Notes: a model not told the origin generated them from the letters alone. A DNA stretch of 64,000 bases from Sutterella sp047777475 (GCA_047777475.1 JBKEET010000001.1:496001-560000); one strand, 5' to 3'. Numbered from the stretch's first letter, positions 8,381-17,022 are shown. Made by a program: numbers and translations.

Positions 8381-9572
8381 AGCGCATGAGTCCCGGCTCC
8401 CCAAGTGGCTTGCCGACTGCCGCGACGCGATGTTCGAAGAGCTCGACGCGATGACCTCCGGGCACTTCGTGCCGTACCACAAGCTCTCGATCATGGCCGC
8501 CATCGTGACCTGCCTCGTGCTCGGCACGATCTTCTCGCAGATGAGCGTGATCGAGGCGCCGGTCGCGGTGATCGACCTCGACCGCACGGGGCAGAGCGCC
8601 CGCTTCATCGAAGCGCTCGATTCCTCGCGCGACATCCGCGTGGCGAAGATCGTCCGCTCGCCGACCGACCCGGTTTACCTGCTCAAGCAGGACCGCCTCG
8701 TCGGCACCGTCTATATCCCCGAGGGCTTCGCCGAAGCGGTGCTCACCCACAAGAACGCCGCCCGCGTCGGCTATTTCGCCGACCAGACCAACGCGGGCCA
8801 GAACGGCGAGGTGTTCAACTCGATTGCGGAAATCGCCGCCGAGGAGGGCGCGGGCGTGAGCTACGACAATGTCGCCGCGATCGGCGCGGCGAGCTCGTCC
8901 GGCTCCTCGGGCGGCTCGATCAGCGTCGTCATCCGCCGGCTCTTCAACCCGACCAACTCGCTCAACATCACGGTGGCCGCGTTCCTGTACTTCTTCTCGG
9001 GCATTTACTTCGGCATCACCTCGCTCATGATCGTCGGCCGCGTGCACGTCACGGGCCTTTGGGAAAAGTCGATCCTCGAGCGCGGGCCGCTCGCCATGAT
9101 CGCCCGCCTGGTGCCGTACTGCCTCGGGTACACCGGCGCGGTGACGATGCTCACGGCGGCGCTCGTCTTCTTGGACGCGCTGCCCTTCAAGGGGAACTAC
9201 CTCGCGTACCTGCCGAGCCTTTTCCTGCTGCCGCTGGCGATCGGGCTCCTCGCGATGACGGTCACCTGGCGCATGCCGACGCCCGCCAACGGCGCCGCGT
9301 TCATGATCTTCATCGTGCCGCCCGGCTTCATCATGGGCGGCATGACGATGCCCATGCACGATTTTGCAGGCTGGGCGCACGTCTTTTCGCACATCTTCCC
9401 GCTCACCTGGCAGTTCGAGATGTTCCGCGACTTCGGGTTCCGCGGCAAGACGCTTGCCGAGATGATCGGCCCCTACGGAGAGTACCTGCTTTACATCACG
9501 GTGCTGCTGATGGTCGTGACGGCGCGCTTCTACTGGGAGCGCCACCGGCTTCTTAAGGCCCACGCCGCGTAA
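8373..9572 (+). CDS. ABC-2-type efflux permease (YhhJ/YbhS-like)
   Basis: Inner-membrane permease of 399 residues. One N-terminal membrane segment (LSIMAAIVTCLVLGTIF) is followed by a large extracytoplasmic domain (DLDRTGQSARFIEALDSS...) and five C-terminal membrane segments, the usual ABC-2 export layout. It overlaps the HlyD adaptor gene, and a MarR gene controls the locus by position. No nucleotide-binding (ATPase) subunit is encoded nearby, unlike yhiH/yhhJ or ybhFSR systems, so it must borrow one encoded elsewhere or work with an unrecognised partner. Confidence 0.82.
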   Translation: MAEAHESRLPKWLADCRDAMFEELDAMTSGHFVPYHKLSIMAAIVTCLVLGTIFSQMSVIEAPVAVIDLDRTGQSARFIEALDSSRDIRVAKIVRSPTDPVYLLKQDRLVGTVYIPEGFAEAVLTHKNAARVGYFADQTNAGQNGEVFNSIAEIAAEEGAGVSYDNVAAIGAASSSGSSGGSISVVIRRLFNPTNSLNITVAAFLYFFSGIYFGITSLMIVGRVHVTGLWEKSILERGPLAMIARLVPYCLGYTGAVTMLTAALVFLDALPFKGNYLAYLPSLFLLPLAIGLLAMTVTWRMPTPANGAAFMIFIVPPGFIMGGMTMPMHDFAGWAHVFSHIFPLTWQFEMFRDFGFRGKTLAEMIGPYGEYLLYITVLLMVVTARFYWERHRLLKAHAA

Positions 9573-9607
9573 GGCGGGAAGGGGAGCCGCTCAAAAACAA
9601 AAAAACA

Positions 9608-9642
9608 GGAGGGCCGGACGCATCGCTGCGTGCCGGCCCTCC
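9608..9642. terminator. Bidirectional terminator between efflux locus and flavoprotein gene
   Basis: A long GC stem (GGAGGGCCGG-ACGCA paired with TGCGT-GCCGGCCCTCC, one bulged base) separates two convergent genes. The A-rich bases at 9594-9607 give a U-tract for the minus-strand transcript. Confidence 0.75.
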
Positions 9643-9671
9643 CGCATCAGGAGAACAGGTTTCCCTGCGGC

Positions 9672-11201
9672 TTACTTGAGCTTCAGGTCCTTCACGGCCT
9701 GGTCGACGGCCGCGTGGCCGGACCAGGAGGAGAAGCCGAAGGCGTTGCCGGAGGTGAACACCGGGTAGGTGTCGCCGTAGATGCCCGAGACGTCCATGCC
9801 GGCGACATAGAGGCCGGTGATCGGCTTGCCGTCCTTGTCAAGCGCCCTCAGGTACGGGTCAACCTTGACGCCGCCGTAAGAGGTGAAGTGATAGGGACGG
9901 ATGCGAAGCGCGTGGAACGGAGCCTTCCTCACCGGGTTGAGCCAGGGCTGCTCCTTCTGGAAGGCGGCGTCGTAGCCGACGTCGCAGGCCTTGTTGTACT
10001 GATCGAACGCGGCCTTAAGGTTTTCGGCGGGCACGCCGATCTTTTGGGCGAGCTCATCGACCGTGGCGGCGCTCTTGAAGGATTCGGAATCCGCCGCTTC
10101 GGCGTCAGCCATTTCCTTTCTCAGCTCGGTGAGCTTCTTGCCGGTCGGAACCAGCACGCCCACGCCGTTGTCGATGCCTTTTTCTTCATAGAACTTCACG
10201 GCGTCTTCGTCGAAGATCGCCCAGGCGAACTCGCCGCGCTGCGCCATGAGGGCGTTGGCCGTGTCGGAGAACTCGTGGACGACGGTCTCGCGCACGAAGC
10301 GGTTGCCGTCGGCGTTCACCCACAGGCTGCGCGGGGCCCAGGAGAGGGAGTAGAGGTCGCCGAGGAACTTGATGCCCTTGCCTTCGGTGCCCGGATGCAG
10401 CATCAGGCCGACCGGGCCGGGGGCGGCACCGGCTTCGCGGGCCATCGAAATGCCGTCGCCCGTCTTGTTGAGCGGCGCGGTCGGCTTCACGAGGTCGGGG
10501 TCGACGTGCGCCCATTCGCGCAGCTTCTCGGGGCTGTTGCCGTAGCCGCCCGAGGCGATCACGACGGCCTTCGAGCGGATCGTGTAGGTGTTGCCCTTGT
10601 TGTCGGCGGCCTTGACGCCGACGATGCGGCCGCCTTCTTTAATCAGCGACTTGGCGGGCGTGTTGACGAGGATCTGTCCGCCGTGCGCCTTCACCCAGTC
10701 GTTCAGGAGCTGGATGTAGGCGGCGCCGTGCACCGAGTTCTTGTAGGGCCCCACGACGTGCCAGGAAATGAGCTCCGTGGTCGACATCTGCGTGAGGTTG
10801 AACTTCATGCCGTGGTCGGCGAGCCAGTCGAGGTTGCCGGCGGAGCCCTTGAGGAAGCGCTTCACCAGGGCGCCGTTGGCCTTGTAGTGGGTGAAGTCCA
10901 TGATCCTGTCGTAGGCGTAGTCGACGGGAAGCGAATAGTTGCGCTGGCGCTGCCATTCCGTCTCGGCGCCGAAGAGGCCTTCGGCCAGGGCGGCGCCGCC
11001 GCCCACGAAGGCGTTCTTCTCGAGGAGCACGGTCTTGAGGCCGGCGTCGACCGAGGCGGTGGCGGCGGACATGCCCGCCGCGCCGCCGCCCACGACGACC
11101 ACGTCGGCGGTGAGCTGGGTGTCTGCCGCGGCAGCGGCGCCGAGGGCGCCCGCGAAAGCGGCGGCAACCGCCGCGCGAAGCGCATGCTTGGTGAATCTCA
11201 T
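9672..11201 (-). CDS. Secreted FAD-dependent fumarate/urocanate reductase-type flavoprotein (copy 1)
   Basis: Periplasmic flavoprotein of the fumarate reductase/succinate dehydrogenase FAD superfamily. A Sec signal peptide (MRFTKHALRAAVAAAFAGALGAAAAA, cut near residue 26) precedes the Rossmann FAD motif VVVVGGGAAGMSAAT. The central capping domain and the C-terminal FAD-contact region GLYVAGMDVSGIYGDTYPVF follow. It has no heme CxxCH motifs and no FMN-binding domain, so electrons must come from a separate carrier. At 509 residues it has the length of stand-alone catalytic subunits. The substrate cannot be fixed: fumarate, urocanate, methacrylate and other enoates are used in this family. A good AAAGGAGA ribosome site supports the start. 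A Crp/Fnr-type gene and two palindromes lie just upstream. Confidence 0.88.
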   Translation of the reverse strand: MRFTKHALRAAVAAAFAGALGAAAAADTQLTADVVVVGGGAAGMSAATASVDAGLKTVLLEKNAFVGGGAALAEGLFGAETEWQRQRNYSLPVDYAYDRIMDFTHYKANGALVKRFLKGSAGNLDWLADHGMKFNLTQMSTTELISWHVVGPYKNSVHGAAYIQLLNDWVKAHGGQILVNTPAKSLIKEGGRIVGVKAADNKGNTYTIRSKAVVIASGGYGNSPEKLREWAHVDPDLVKPTAPLNKTGDGISMAREAGAAPGPVGLMLHPGTEGKGIKFLGDLYSLSWAPRSLWVNADGNRFVRETVVHEFSDTANALMAQRGEFAWAIFDEDAVKFYEEKGIDNGVGVLVPTGKKLTELRKEMADAEAADSESFKSAATVDELAQKIGVPAENLKAAFDQYNKACDVGYDAAFQKEQPWLNPVRKAPFHALRIRPYHFTSYGGVKVDPYLRALDKDGKPITGLYVAGMDVSGIYGDTYPVFTSGNAFGFSSWSGHAAVDQAVKDLKLK

Positions 11202-11299
11202 GAAGCTTTCTCCTTTGTTTTTCCTGCGGTTCGGAAAGTCTGCGTCCGAACCTTTACGAAACCGAGGATAAAGAGAAAGGCGAGCGGCCGATGTTGAGC

Positions 11300-11330
11300 G
11301 GGCAACACTGCGGGTGTTGCCCGGGCAACA
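11300..11330. promoter_or_regulatory. Tandem Crp-type operator upstream of flavoprotein copy 1
   Basis: A perfect 16-bp palindrome TGTTGCCCGGGCAACA occupies 11315-11330. A third half-site GGGCAACA lies at 11300-11307, making a second inverted repeat (GGGCAACAC 11300-11308 with GTGTTGCCC 11314-11322). The 16-bp TGT-N10-ACA layout is that of Crp-family sites. A TTTATC -10 candidate on the minus strand (11266-11271) would place the palindrome centre near -62. The same palindrome recurs at 15042-15057, and a variant at 59489-59504. Confidence 0.65.
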
Positions 11331-11358
11331 GATTTGCCGGTCTGCGGGCTTAAGCCCG

Positions 11359-12093
11359 TCAGGGGAAGAGCTCCTTGTCGGGACTGCGGCTGCGGCGCGC
11401 GGCGAGAATGTCGCGCTCCCAGTCGTATTCCCTCTCGAAGAGCTTGCCGTGCAGGATGATCAGGCGGCCTTCGCGCTTGGCGAGTCCCTTCTGGATCCAG
11501 CCCGCGATGACGGTGCTCACGCTCGAGCGGTTCGCCGCCGTGATGGCCGCGATTTCAAAGGTGGTGAGCTCGATGGGGAGGGGATTCCAGCCGTCGTGCT
11601 TGAGCGGGTAGTAGGTGCTGATCACGGCCGAGGCGAGCGCGAGCAGGCGCTGCTCGAGCGGCAGGGTGTAGTTCGCGAAGAGCCCTTCCATGTGGGACTC
11701 TTCCTTGGTGACGGCGCTGACGGCGTAAAGCTCCATGAGCTTCGGATCGGAGCGGAGGAATTTCCGGTACACCTCGCCCGGGACCGTGAGCACTTCGCAG
11801 GGGCGCGACGTGACGGCGATGACGTTGAGCCGATATTCGGTGAGCGCGTCGAGGTCGCCGATGACGCGCTTCGGCGGCAGCACCGCAAAGATGCGGTCGC
11901 GGCCGTCGCTGTCGACGAACGCAAAAAACGCAATGCCTTTCACCAGGTAGTTGACTTCGCCCCTTTCGGAGCCGTGGAGAAAGACGTAGCCCTTAGGGAC
12001 GCGGCGGCGCACGCCGTAAAGGCGGAAGACTTCCGCCAGCGCTTCGGGTTCTTCCTGGTGGACCCAGGGGCGGCTCTGAAAGACCTGACGCAT
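11359..12093 (-). CDS. Crp/Fnr-family transcriptional regulator (paralog 1)
   Basis: Regulator of 244 residues with an N-terminal cyclic-nucleotide-type beta-roll (VPKGYVFLHGSERGEVNYLVKGIAFF...VIGDLDALTEYRLNVIAVTSRPCEVLTVP). A dimerisation helix (YAVSAVTKEESHMEGLFANYTLPLEQRLLALAS) and a helix-turn-helix (TTFEIAAITAANRSSVSTVIAGWIQKGL) follow. There is no FNR-type N-terminal cysteine cluster. An upstream in-frame GTG at 12159 exists, but the ATG at 12093 has a GAGAGGTG ribosome site and gives MRQVF, matching MRQIF at the start of the paralog at 57088. The target flavoprotein gene lies 157 bases downstream on the same strand, with operator-like palindromes between them. Confidence 0.85.
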   Translation of the reverse strand: MRQVFQSRPWVHQEEPEALAEVFRLYGVRRRVPKGYVFLHGSERGEVNYLVKGIAFFAFVDSDGRDRIFAVLPPKRVIGDLDALTEYRLNVIAVTSRPCEVLTVPGEVYRKFLRSDPKLMELYAVSAVTKEESHMEGLFANYTLPLEQRLLALASAVISTYYPLKHDGWNPLPIELTTFEIAAITAANRSSVSTVIAGWIQKGLAKREGRLIILHGKLFEREYDWERDILAARRSRSPDKELFP

Positions 12094-12185
12094 GCTGATG
12101 ACACCTCTCTCAAGAAGAGCGGCCGAGCGGGAAAGTTTCCGGCGGCGCCCGGTGAACACTTGGAAATGATAGCGCCGAAGGCGTT

Positions 12186-12215
12186 TTGTCTGTTTCGGGG
12201 CCCATGCATTACAAT
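12186..12215 (+). promoter_or_regulatory. Promoter candidate before the decayed MFS copy
   Basis: TTGTCT (12186-12191), an 18-base spacer and TACAAT (12210-12215) sit 28 bases before the ATG of the truncated copy. Related sequence (TTTTGTCC...CATGCAT) precedes the intact copy at about 12523-12550, so the duplication included the promoter region. Confidence 0.5.
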
Positions 12216-12243
12216 ACGAGGCCTTTGCTTCAGAGGTTCAAAC

Positions 12244-12429
12244 ATGGAAATCAAAGGTTTTGAGCTCCCGGGAGAAGCCCTGAGGTGCTTTTTCTTCTTC
12301 CTTCGCGAGGGCGGCGGGCATTTGCTGCCCGTTTCGCCTGCCCCGGCCGCCAAGGCAAAGGCCGGCATCGGCGGCCCGAGGGCAGGGCGATCCCTGCTCT
12401 GCCTCGGCTTTGCCGCGGTGGTTACCTGA
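12244..12429 (+). pseudogene. Decayed 5' fragment duplicated from the adjacent MFS gene
   Basis: The 61 codons correspond step by step to the first 62 of the intact transporter that begins 315 bases downstream. MEIKGFELPGEALRCFFFF matches MEIKGIELPGETLSCFFFF; AGIGG..AG.SLLCLGFAAV matches AGIGDADVGLALLCLGIASV. The copy stops at codon 62 and nothing of the rest of the gene follows. This is a partial tandem duplication that has decayed by substitution; it is not an active gene. Confidence 0.8.
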
Positions 12430-12558
12430 ACTGAGGGCCTGACGGCGCCCGGCCGCGGGCCGGCGCCGCTTCCTTCCTGCCGTGCAGACGCTTTCCCTGT
12501 CGAGGGAGCGCTGCCCGGATGATTTTTGTCCTTTAAGCCTCATGCATCAGTTCGAATT

Positions 12559-13692
12559 ATGGAAATCAAAGGCATTGAGCTCCCGGGCGAGACCCTGAGC
12601 TGCTTTTTCTTCTTCTTTTCGGCGGGAGCGTACTACTCGCTCCTCACCTCGCGCATGCCGGCCATCAAGGCGCAGGCCGGCATCGGCGATGCGGACGTCG
12701 GCCTGGCGCTGCTCTGCCTCGGCATCGCCTCGGTGACGGGCCTCATCTTCTGCGGCAGGCTGATCCGCCGCTTTTCGTCGCGAAGGCTTCTCACGGTGTC
12801 GTCGGCCGCGCTTTTCCTGCTCCTGCCCTTTGCCGGCCTTGCGCCGGGACGGCTCTCGCTTTTTGCGGTGTTTGCCGGCCTCGGGCTTTCGGTGGCGATC
12901 TTCGACGTCTGCATGAACACGCAGGCGATCGACCTCGAAGTGCAGCGCCGCGGCCGCTACACGGGCAAGATGCAGGCGGGCTACAGCCTCGGGTGCATCT
13001 TCGGGGCGCTGCTTGGCTCGGCCTTCGCCGGATTCGGCGCGGGGGCCTTCGCGAACTTCCTCTTCTTTTCGGTGCTCTGCCTCGTGCTGTGGTTTTTCGC
13101 GAGGCGTCACCTGCTCGAGGATTTCAAGCGCTCGGAAAAGGCGGGGCGCACGAAGATGCCGCTTTTCATCTATTTCTGCGGCGTCATGGAAATCTGCGCC
13201 TTCGCGGGCGAGGGCGTCTTGGGCGACTGGGGCAGCATTTTCCTGCACTCCGCCAAGGGCGCTCCCGAATCGGTGGCGGCCCTGAGCTTCGGCGTCACGG
13301 CGCTCGCGATGGCGATCGTGCGCATCTTCTGCGACGGGTTGCGCGGCAGGGTCGGCGACTTCCCGCTCCTCGCGGGCGGGGCGCTCCTTGTTGCCGCTGG
13401 TCTGCTCCTTGCCATTTTCGCGGACTCGCCCGCGCTCTGCCTCGGCGGGTTCTTCCTCGCGGGCGTCGGCGTCGCGCCGGCCGTCCCGATCGTGATGAGC
13501 CGCGCGGGCGCGACGCCCGGCGTCGACCCGGGCGCGGCCTGCTCGGCGGTCTCCGCAGTCGGCTACGGGTCGCTTCTCTTTTTGCCGCCGCTTCTCGGCT
13601 CGGTGGCCCAGAGCTGGGGCATCGAGAGGGCGTTCTTCATCCCGATTGCGTTTGCGCTCCTGCTCTTTGCGGGCAGCTTCCGGGCGAAATAA
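12559..13692 (+). CDS. Major facilitator superfamily transporter (YbjJ-like)
   Basis: Inner-membrane secondary transporter of 377 residues with 12 predicted hydrophobic segments. The first is LSCFFFFFSAGAYYSLLTSRMPAIK. A typical MFS loop between segments 2 and 3 follows (GRLIRRFSSRRLLTVSS), with an acidic helix FDVCMNTQAIDLEVQRRGRYTGKMQAGYSLGCIFGALLGS. The substrate is unknown. An in-frame GTG-type start upstream would add 11 residues, but ATG 12559 aligns exactly with the start of the decayed duplicate upstream, which supports it. Confidence 0.82.
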   Translation: MEIKGIELPGETLSCFFFFFSAGAYYSLLTSRMPAIKAQAGIGDADVGLALLCLGIASVTGLIFCGRLIRRFSSRRLLTVSSAALFLLLPFAGLAPGRLSLFAVFAGLGLSVAIFDVCMNTQAIDLEVQRRGRYTGKMQAGYSLGCIFGALLGSAFAGFGAGAFANFLFFSVLCLVLWFFARRHLLEDFKRSEKAGRTKMPLFIYFCGVMEICAFAGEGVLGDWGSIFLHSAKGAPESVAALSFGVTALAMAIVRIFCDGLRGRVGDFPLLAGGALLVAAGLLLAIFADSPALCLGGFFLAGVGVAPAVPIVMSRAGATPGVDPGAACSAVSAVGYGSLLFLPPLLGSVAQSWGIERAFFIPIAFALLLFAGSFRAK

Positions 13693-13701
13693 ATAAAAAG
13701 A

Positions 13702-13732
13702 GGCCGTCCCGGTTTCAAAAACCGGAACGGCC
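13702..13732. terminator. Bidirectional terminator between MFS gene and porin
   Basis: GGCCGTCCCGGTTT pairs with AACCGGAACGGCC (one G-U) around a short A-rich loop. It lies between convergent genes, with an A-rich flank (13692-13701) giving a U-tract on the minus strand. Confidence 0.7.
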
Positions 13733-13773
13733 CGCGAGGAGAAACACGCGAATAAATGGCCGGGCTGCGCCCG

Positions 13774-14907
13774 TCAGAAGGCGTGGTGCATGCCGAAGAA
13801 GAGCATCTGCGCATCGTCGCCCGGCTCGGCCGCGGCGATGTGCAGCGAGCTGTCGGGGCCGGCTTCGATCGACCGCTGGGCGCGGCTTTCATTGAAGACG
13901 GCGGAGACGCCGCCGTAAACGAAGGTGCGCTTTGAGAGCGGGTAGTCGTAGCGGACGCCGAGGCCCGCGCCGTCCATGCTGTCGTTGTCGGCGTCGTGCA
14001 GCCAGGCGGCGGTGGTGTGGAGCCTGCCGCCTGCCATCGGCGTCGAGGCGCCGATCTGCGCGACAAAGATGTCGGGGCCTTCCGTTGTGCCGTCGGGTGC
14101 CGTATAGCCAGCGCCGTCCTTGTACTGGAGCTGCAGGGCGAGCTTCGTGAACCCCGCATCGTAGCTCATGCCGAGTGAGAAATAGTTTGCATGCCCTTCG
14201 TAGTCGCGGCCGCCCTGCGCATAGGTGAGGTTGGCCGGCGCGAAATCCTGCCGCAGCACGGAGGCCATGACGAAGAAGCCGCCCGAGCGGTAATTGGCAG
14301 CCAGGCTGTAAACGTTGCCCTGCGTGCTCGAAGTGCCGTGCTCGCCCAAGGCGGCATAGGCCATGAAGGTTGCGCCGCCGAGGTCGGGGCTTGCCCAGAA
14401 AATCGAATTGCTGCGCCTCGTCAGGTCGTCCTGCGTCGGATCGTCGCCGCCGAGCACGCCGTCGCGGCAGGCGAAAAAGAAGGGCGAGGCGCCCATGCCG
14501 AGCGAAAGCCCGGTGACGTCGGTCATCGCCCAGGTGAGGAACTGCGGCGTGTACTGCCGTCCGAACGACAGCTGCCCGAAGCGCTCGCTTTGTATGCCGA
14601 GCCAGGATTCCCTGTGAAAGAGCCGGTTCGTATTGCCGGCAAAGGACTGCGAATAGGTGCCGTCGTCGGCCAGGATGCCGCTTTCAAGCTTGAAGACGGC
14701 CTTGACGCCGGGGGCGAGGTCTTCGCTCCCCTTGATGCCGACGTAGGAGGCGGAGGCGCCGCCGCTCTGCAGGACGGAAGTGACGTCGCCGCTGTCGTTG
14801 TTGACGGCGGCGAACATATCGACGGCACCGTAAATGCCGACGTCGGCTGAGTGGGAGGCCTGGGCGAGCGCCGCCGCCGCGGCGGCGCAGAGGATGCGTT
14901 TGTTCAT
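13774..14907 (-). CDS. Gram-negative general porin (porin_4 type)
   Basis: Outer-membrane trimeric diffusion channel of 377 residues. A Sec signal peptide (MNKRILCAAAAAALAQASHSA) is followed by the typical first strand VGIYGAVDMFAAVNNDSG. Porin repeats include SYVGIKGSEDLAPGVKAVFKLESG and SWLGIQSERFGQLSFGRQY, and the protein ends in HHAF with the C-terminal Phe used by the BAM insertase. The frame is open 113 codons upstream, but the signal peptide fixes the start at 14907. No good Shine-Dalgarno is visible before it. A perfect palindrome shared with flavoprotein copy 1 lies about 135 bases upstream. Confidence 0.9.
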   Translation of the reverse strand: MNKRILCAAAAAALAQASHSADVGIYGAVDMFAAVNNDSGDVTSVLQSGGASASYVGIKGSEDLAPGVKAVFKLESGILADDGTYSQSFAGNTNRLFHRESWLGIQSERFGQLSFGRQYTPQFLTWAMTDVTGLSLGMGASPFFFACRDGVLGGDDPTQDDLTRRSNSIFWASPDLGGATFMAYAALGEHGTSSTQGNVYSLAANYRSGGFFVMASVLRQDFAPANLTYAQGGRDYEGHANYFSLGMSYDAGFTKLALQLQYKDGAGYTAPDGTTEGPDIFVAQIGASTPMAGGRLHTTAAWLHDADNDSMDGAGLGVRYDYPLSKRTFVYGGVSAVFNESRAQRSIEAGPDSSLHIAAAEPGDDAQMLFFGMHHAF

Positions 14908-15351
14908 GATGCTGCTCGGGAGGAGGTAAAAGGGGATGCCGGCCCGCAGGGCTTTGCCGCCCCGGGGGTGGGTACGCTTTGACAATAAGGAAGCGCAGCG
15001 GAGGGCAATGCCGTGCAGGCAACGGGATGCCCGGGGAGCTCTGTTGCCCGGGCAACAGAAAGGGCGCTGCCTTGGGGTTTGCCCTGAGGCAAAAGCCGGG
15101 TCCGCCGGGGCGGCAGGGCGGCCGGCAGATTTGCCTTTTTCTCCGCCGTGAGCAGGTTTTTCTGTGCAAAGGCCTCCCGCGCTTTTGTCCTTTCGGCAAA
15201 GAAAAGCCGGCCTTAACGCGGGCAGGGGCCTGCTCTTGAACGGCACGCCTATAATACGGGGTTTTCCCGTATTGACTTGATGCGTCCGGAGCCGTTCTGA
15301 TGAGAGCGCCGCCCCGGTGCTGTTGTTTTTCTTTTTTGCTGCGTATCAGAC
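14908..15351. other. Regulatory gap between divergent porin and AspT-like genes
   Basis: No gene is supported in these 444 bases. They contain the 16-bp palindrome at 15042-15057, a TATTGT -10 candidate for the porin (minus strand, 14982-14987), and TATAAT at 15250-15255. The TATAAT runs into an inverted repeat (AATACGGG/CCCGTATT, 15253-15273) and probably serves the AspT-like gene. Confidence 0.5.
15042..15057. promoter_or_regulatory. Crp-type palindrome upstream of the porin
   Basis: Perfect 16-bp palindrome TGTTGCCCGGGCAACA, extended by one more pair to 18 bp (15041-15058). It is identical to the site at 11315-11330 before flavoprotein copy 1, and sits about 135 bases before the porin start. 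Confidence 0.65.
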
Positions 15352-17022
15352 ATGGACTGGCTTGCCGCGCTGCTTTCCGACCAGGGCTCGTTCGCCCACG
15401 CCATGCTGGCGTATTCGTTCATCATTGCGCTCGGCCTTTTCATCGGCCGCTTCCATATCCGGGGCATCTCGCTCGGCACAACGAGCGTGCTCTTCATTGG
15501 GCTGATCGCGAGCTACGCGGGCGTGAAGATCGACCCGTCGCTCCTCGGGTTCTTCAAGAACTTCGGCCTCATCCTCTTTGTGTTCTTCGTGGGCCTGCAG
15601 GTCGGGCCCTCGTTTTTCGTCACGATGAAGAACAACGGCCTGCCGCTCAACCTGCTCATGATCTTTGCGGTGCTGCTCGGCATCGCGATCACGATCGGCA
15701 TCTTCTTCGCCTCGGGCGGCGCGCTCACGCTCCCTGAGCTCCTCGGCGTGCACTTCGGCGCCGTGACGAGCACGCCGGGCCTGGGCGCCACGCAGGAAGC
15801 CCTCGCGCAGCTCGGCTACAAGGGCGACATCGCGGTCGGCTACGCCTGCGCCTATCCGCTCAGCATCCTCGGCATCATCCTGGTGCTGATTGCGCTCCAG
15901 AAGATTTTCCATATTGACCTGCACGCCGAGGAAGAGGCCTGGGAGGCCGCGCAGAGCAAGCGCCGCCACACACCGATTTACTTCCACGTCACGGTGACGA
16001 ACGCGGCGCTTGACGGCCTGAAGCTTTCCGAAATCCGCTCGCTCGTGGGGCGCGGCTTCATCTGCTCGCGCATCCTGCATGACGGGGAGATCACCTCGCC
16101 CATGGGCGAGAGCAGGGTGCACCTGGGCGACAAGCTCCGCATTGTCTCGAACCCCGAGGACAAGAAGGCGCTCGTTGCCTTCTGCGGCGAGGAGGACAAG
16201 ACGATCGACCTTGCCACGGCGCACTCGCCCCTCGTCTCGCGCTTCGTGGTGGTGACGAGGGAAGAAATGAACGGCGTCGAAATCGCCGACCTGCACCTCT
16301 CGCGCTTCGACGGCGTCAACATCACGCGCGTGCTTCGCGCGGGCGAGCAGATCTTCCCGTACGATTCGCTCCGGCTGCAGCTCGGCGACCGGCTCTTCTG
16401 CGTGGGCCCGAAGAACGCCGTGATGCGCCTCGCTTCGCTCATGGGCAACGAGGAAAAACAGCTCGAGCGCCCGAATGTCATGGCGATCTTCATCGGCATC
16501 GGCGTGGGCATCCTCTTCGGGAGCATCCCGATCGCGGTCCCCGGCATGCCCGTGGCGATCAAGCTGGGCTTGGCGGGCGGCCCGCTCATCGCGGCCATCC
16601 TGCTCGCGTATTTCGGCCCGCGCTTCCGCCTCGTCACCTATACGACGAACTCCGCAAACCTCATGCTCCGGCAGTGGGGCCTCACGTTCTTCCTCGCAAG
16701 CGTCGGGCTTGGCGCCGGCGACAAGTTCTTCGGCGCCTTCATCGACGGCCGCGGCTGGATCTACGTGGCAATCGGCTTCCTCATCACGACGGTGCCGATG
16801 TTCACGATGGGCTGCATTGCGCGCGCCAAGATGAAGCTCAACTTCCACACGATCGCGGGCCTCATTGCCGGTTCCTCGACGAGCACGACGATGCTCTCGT
16901 TCGTGAACCGCCTTTCCGAAAAGGGCCTCGCCGTGGTCGGCTACTCGACGGTCTACCCGCTTGCGATGTTCCTTCGCATCATCTCGGGCCAGATCATCCT
17001 GCTCTGCTTCTATCATCCCTAG
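15352..17022 (+). CDS. AspT/YidE-YbjL-type putative antiporter
   Basis: Inner-membrane transporter of 556 residues in the aspartate:alanine exchanger family. Two duplicated membrane domains (about 1-180 and 375-556) share the motif pattern (VTSTPGLGATQEAL in the first, AGSSTSTTMLSF in the second). Between them lie two RCK_C/TrkA-C-type soluble domains (about 200-365: LKLSEIRSLVGRGFICSRILHDGEI and MNGVEIADLHLSRFDGVNITRVLRAGEQI). The family exchanges amino acids or dicarboxylates; the substrate here is unproven. Confidence 0.85.
   Translation: MDWLAALLSDQGSFAHAMLAYSFIIALGLFIGRFHIRGISLGTTSVLFIGLIASYAGVKIDPSLLGFFKNFGLILFVFFVGLQVGPSFFVTMKNNGLPLNLLMIFAVLLGIAITIGIFFASGGALTLPELLGVHFGAVTSTPGLGATQEALAQLGYKGDIAVGYACAYPLSILGIILVLIALQKIFHIDLHAEEEAWEAAQSKRRHTPIYFHVTVTNAALDGLKLSEIRSLVGRGFICSRILHDGEITSPMGESRVHLGDKLRIVSNPEDKKALVAFCGEEDKTIDLATAHSPLVSRFVVVTREEMNGVEIADLHLSRFDGVNITRVLRAGEQIFPYDSLRLQLGDRLFCVGPKNAVMRLASLMGNEEKQLERPNVMAIFIGIGVGILFGSIPIAVPGMPVAIKLGLAGGPLIAAILLAYFGPRFRLVTYTTNSANLMLRQWGLTFFLASVGLGAGDKFFGAFIDGRGWIYVAIGFLITTVPMFTMGCIARAKMKLNFHTIAGLIAGSSTSTTMLSFVNRLSEKGLAVVGYSTVYPLAMFLRIISGQIILLCFYHP

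Noticed and set aside
9630..11297. A 555-codon open frame on the plus strand
   Set aside because: Antisense to flavoprotein copy 1, which has a signal peptide, ribosome site and FAD motifs.
14936..15151. Small plus-strand gene with a strong ribosome site (GGAGGAGG) upstream of the porin
   Set aside because: The frame encodes Arg/Pro-rich random sequence and overlaps the porin promoter and palindrome.
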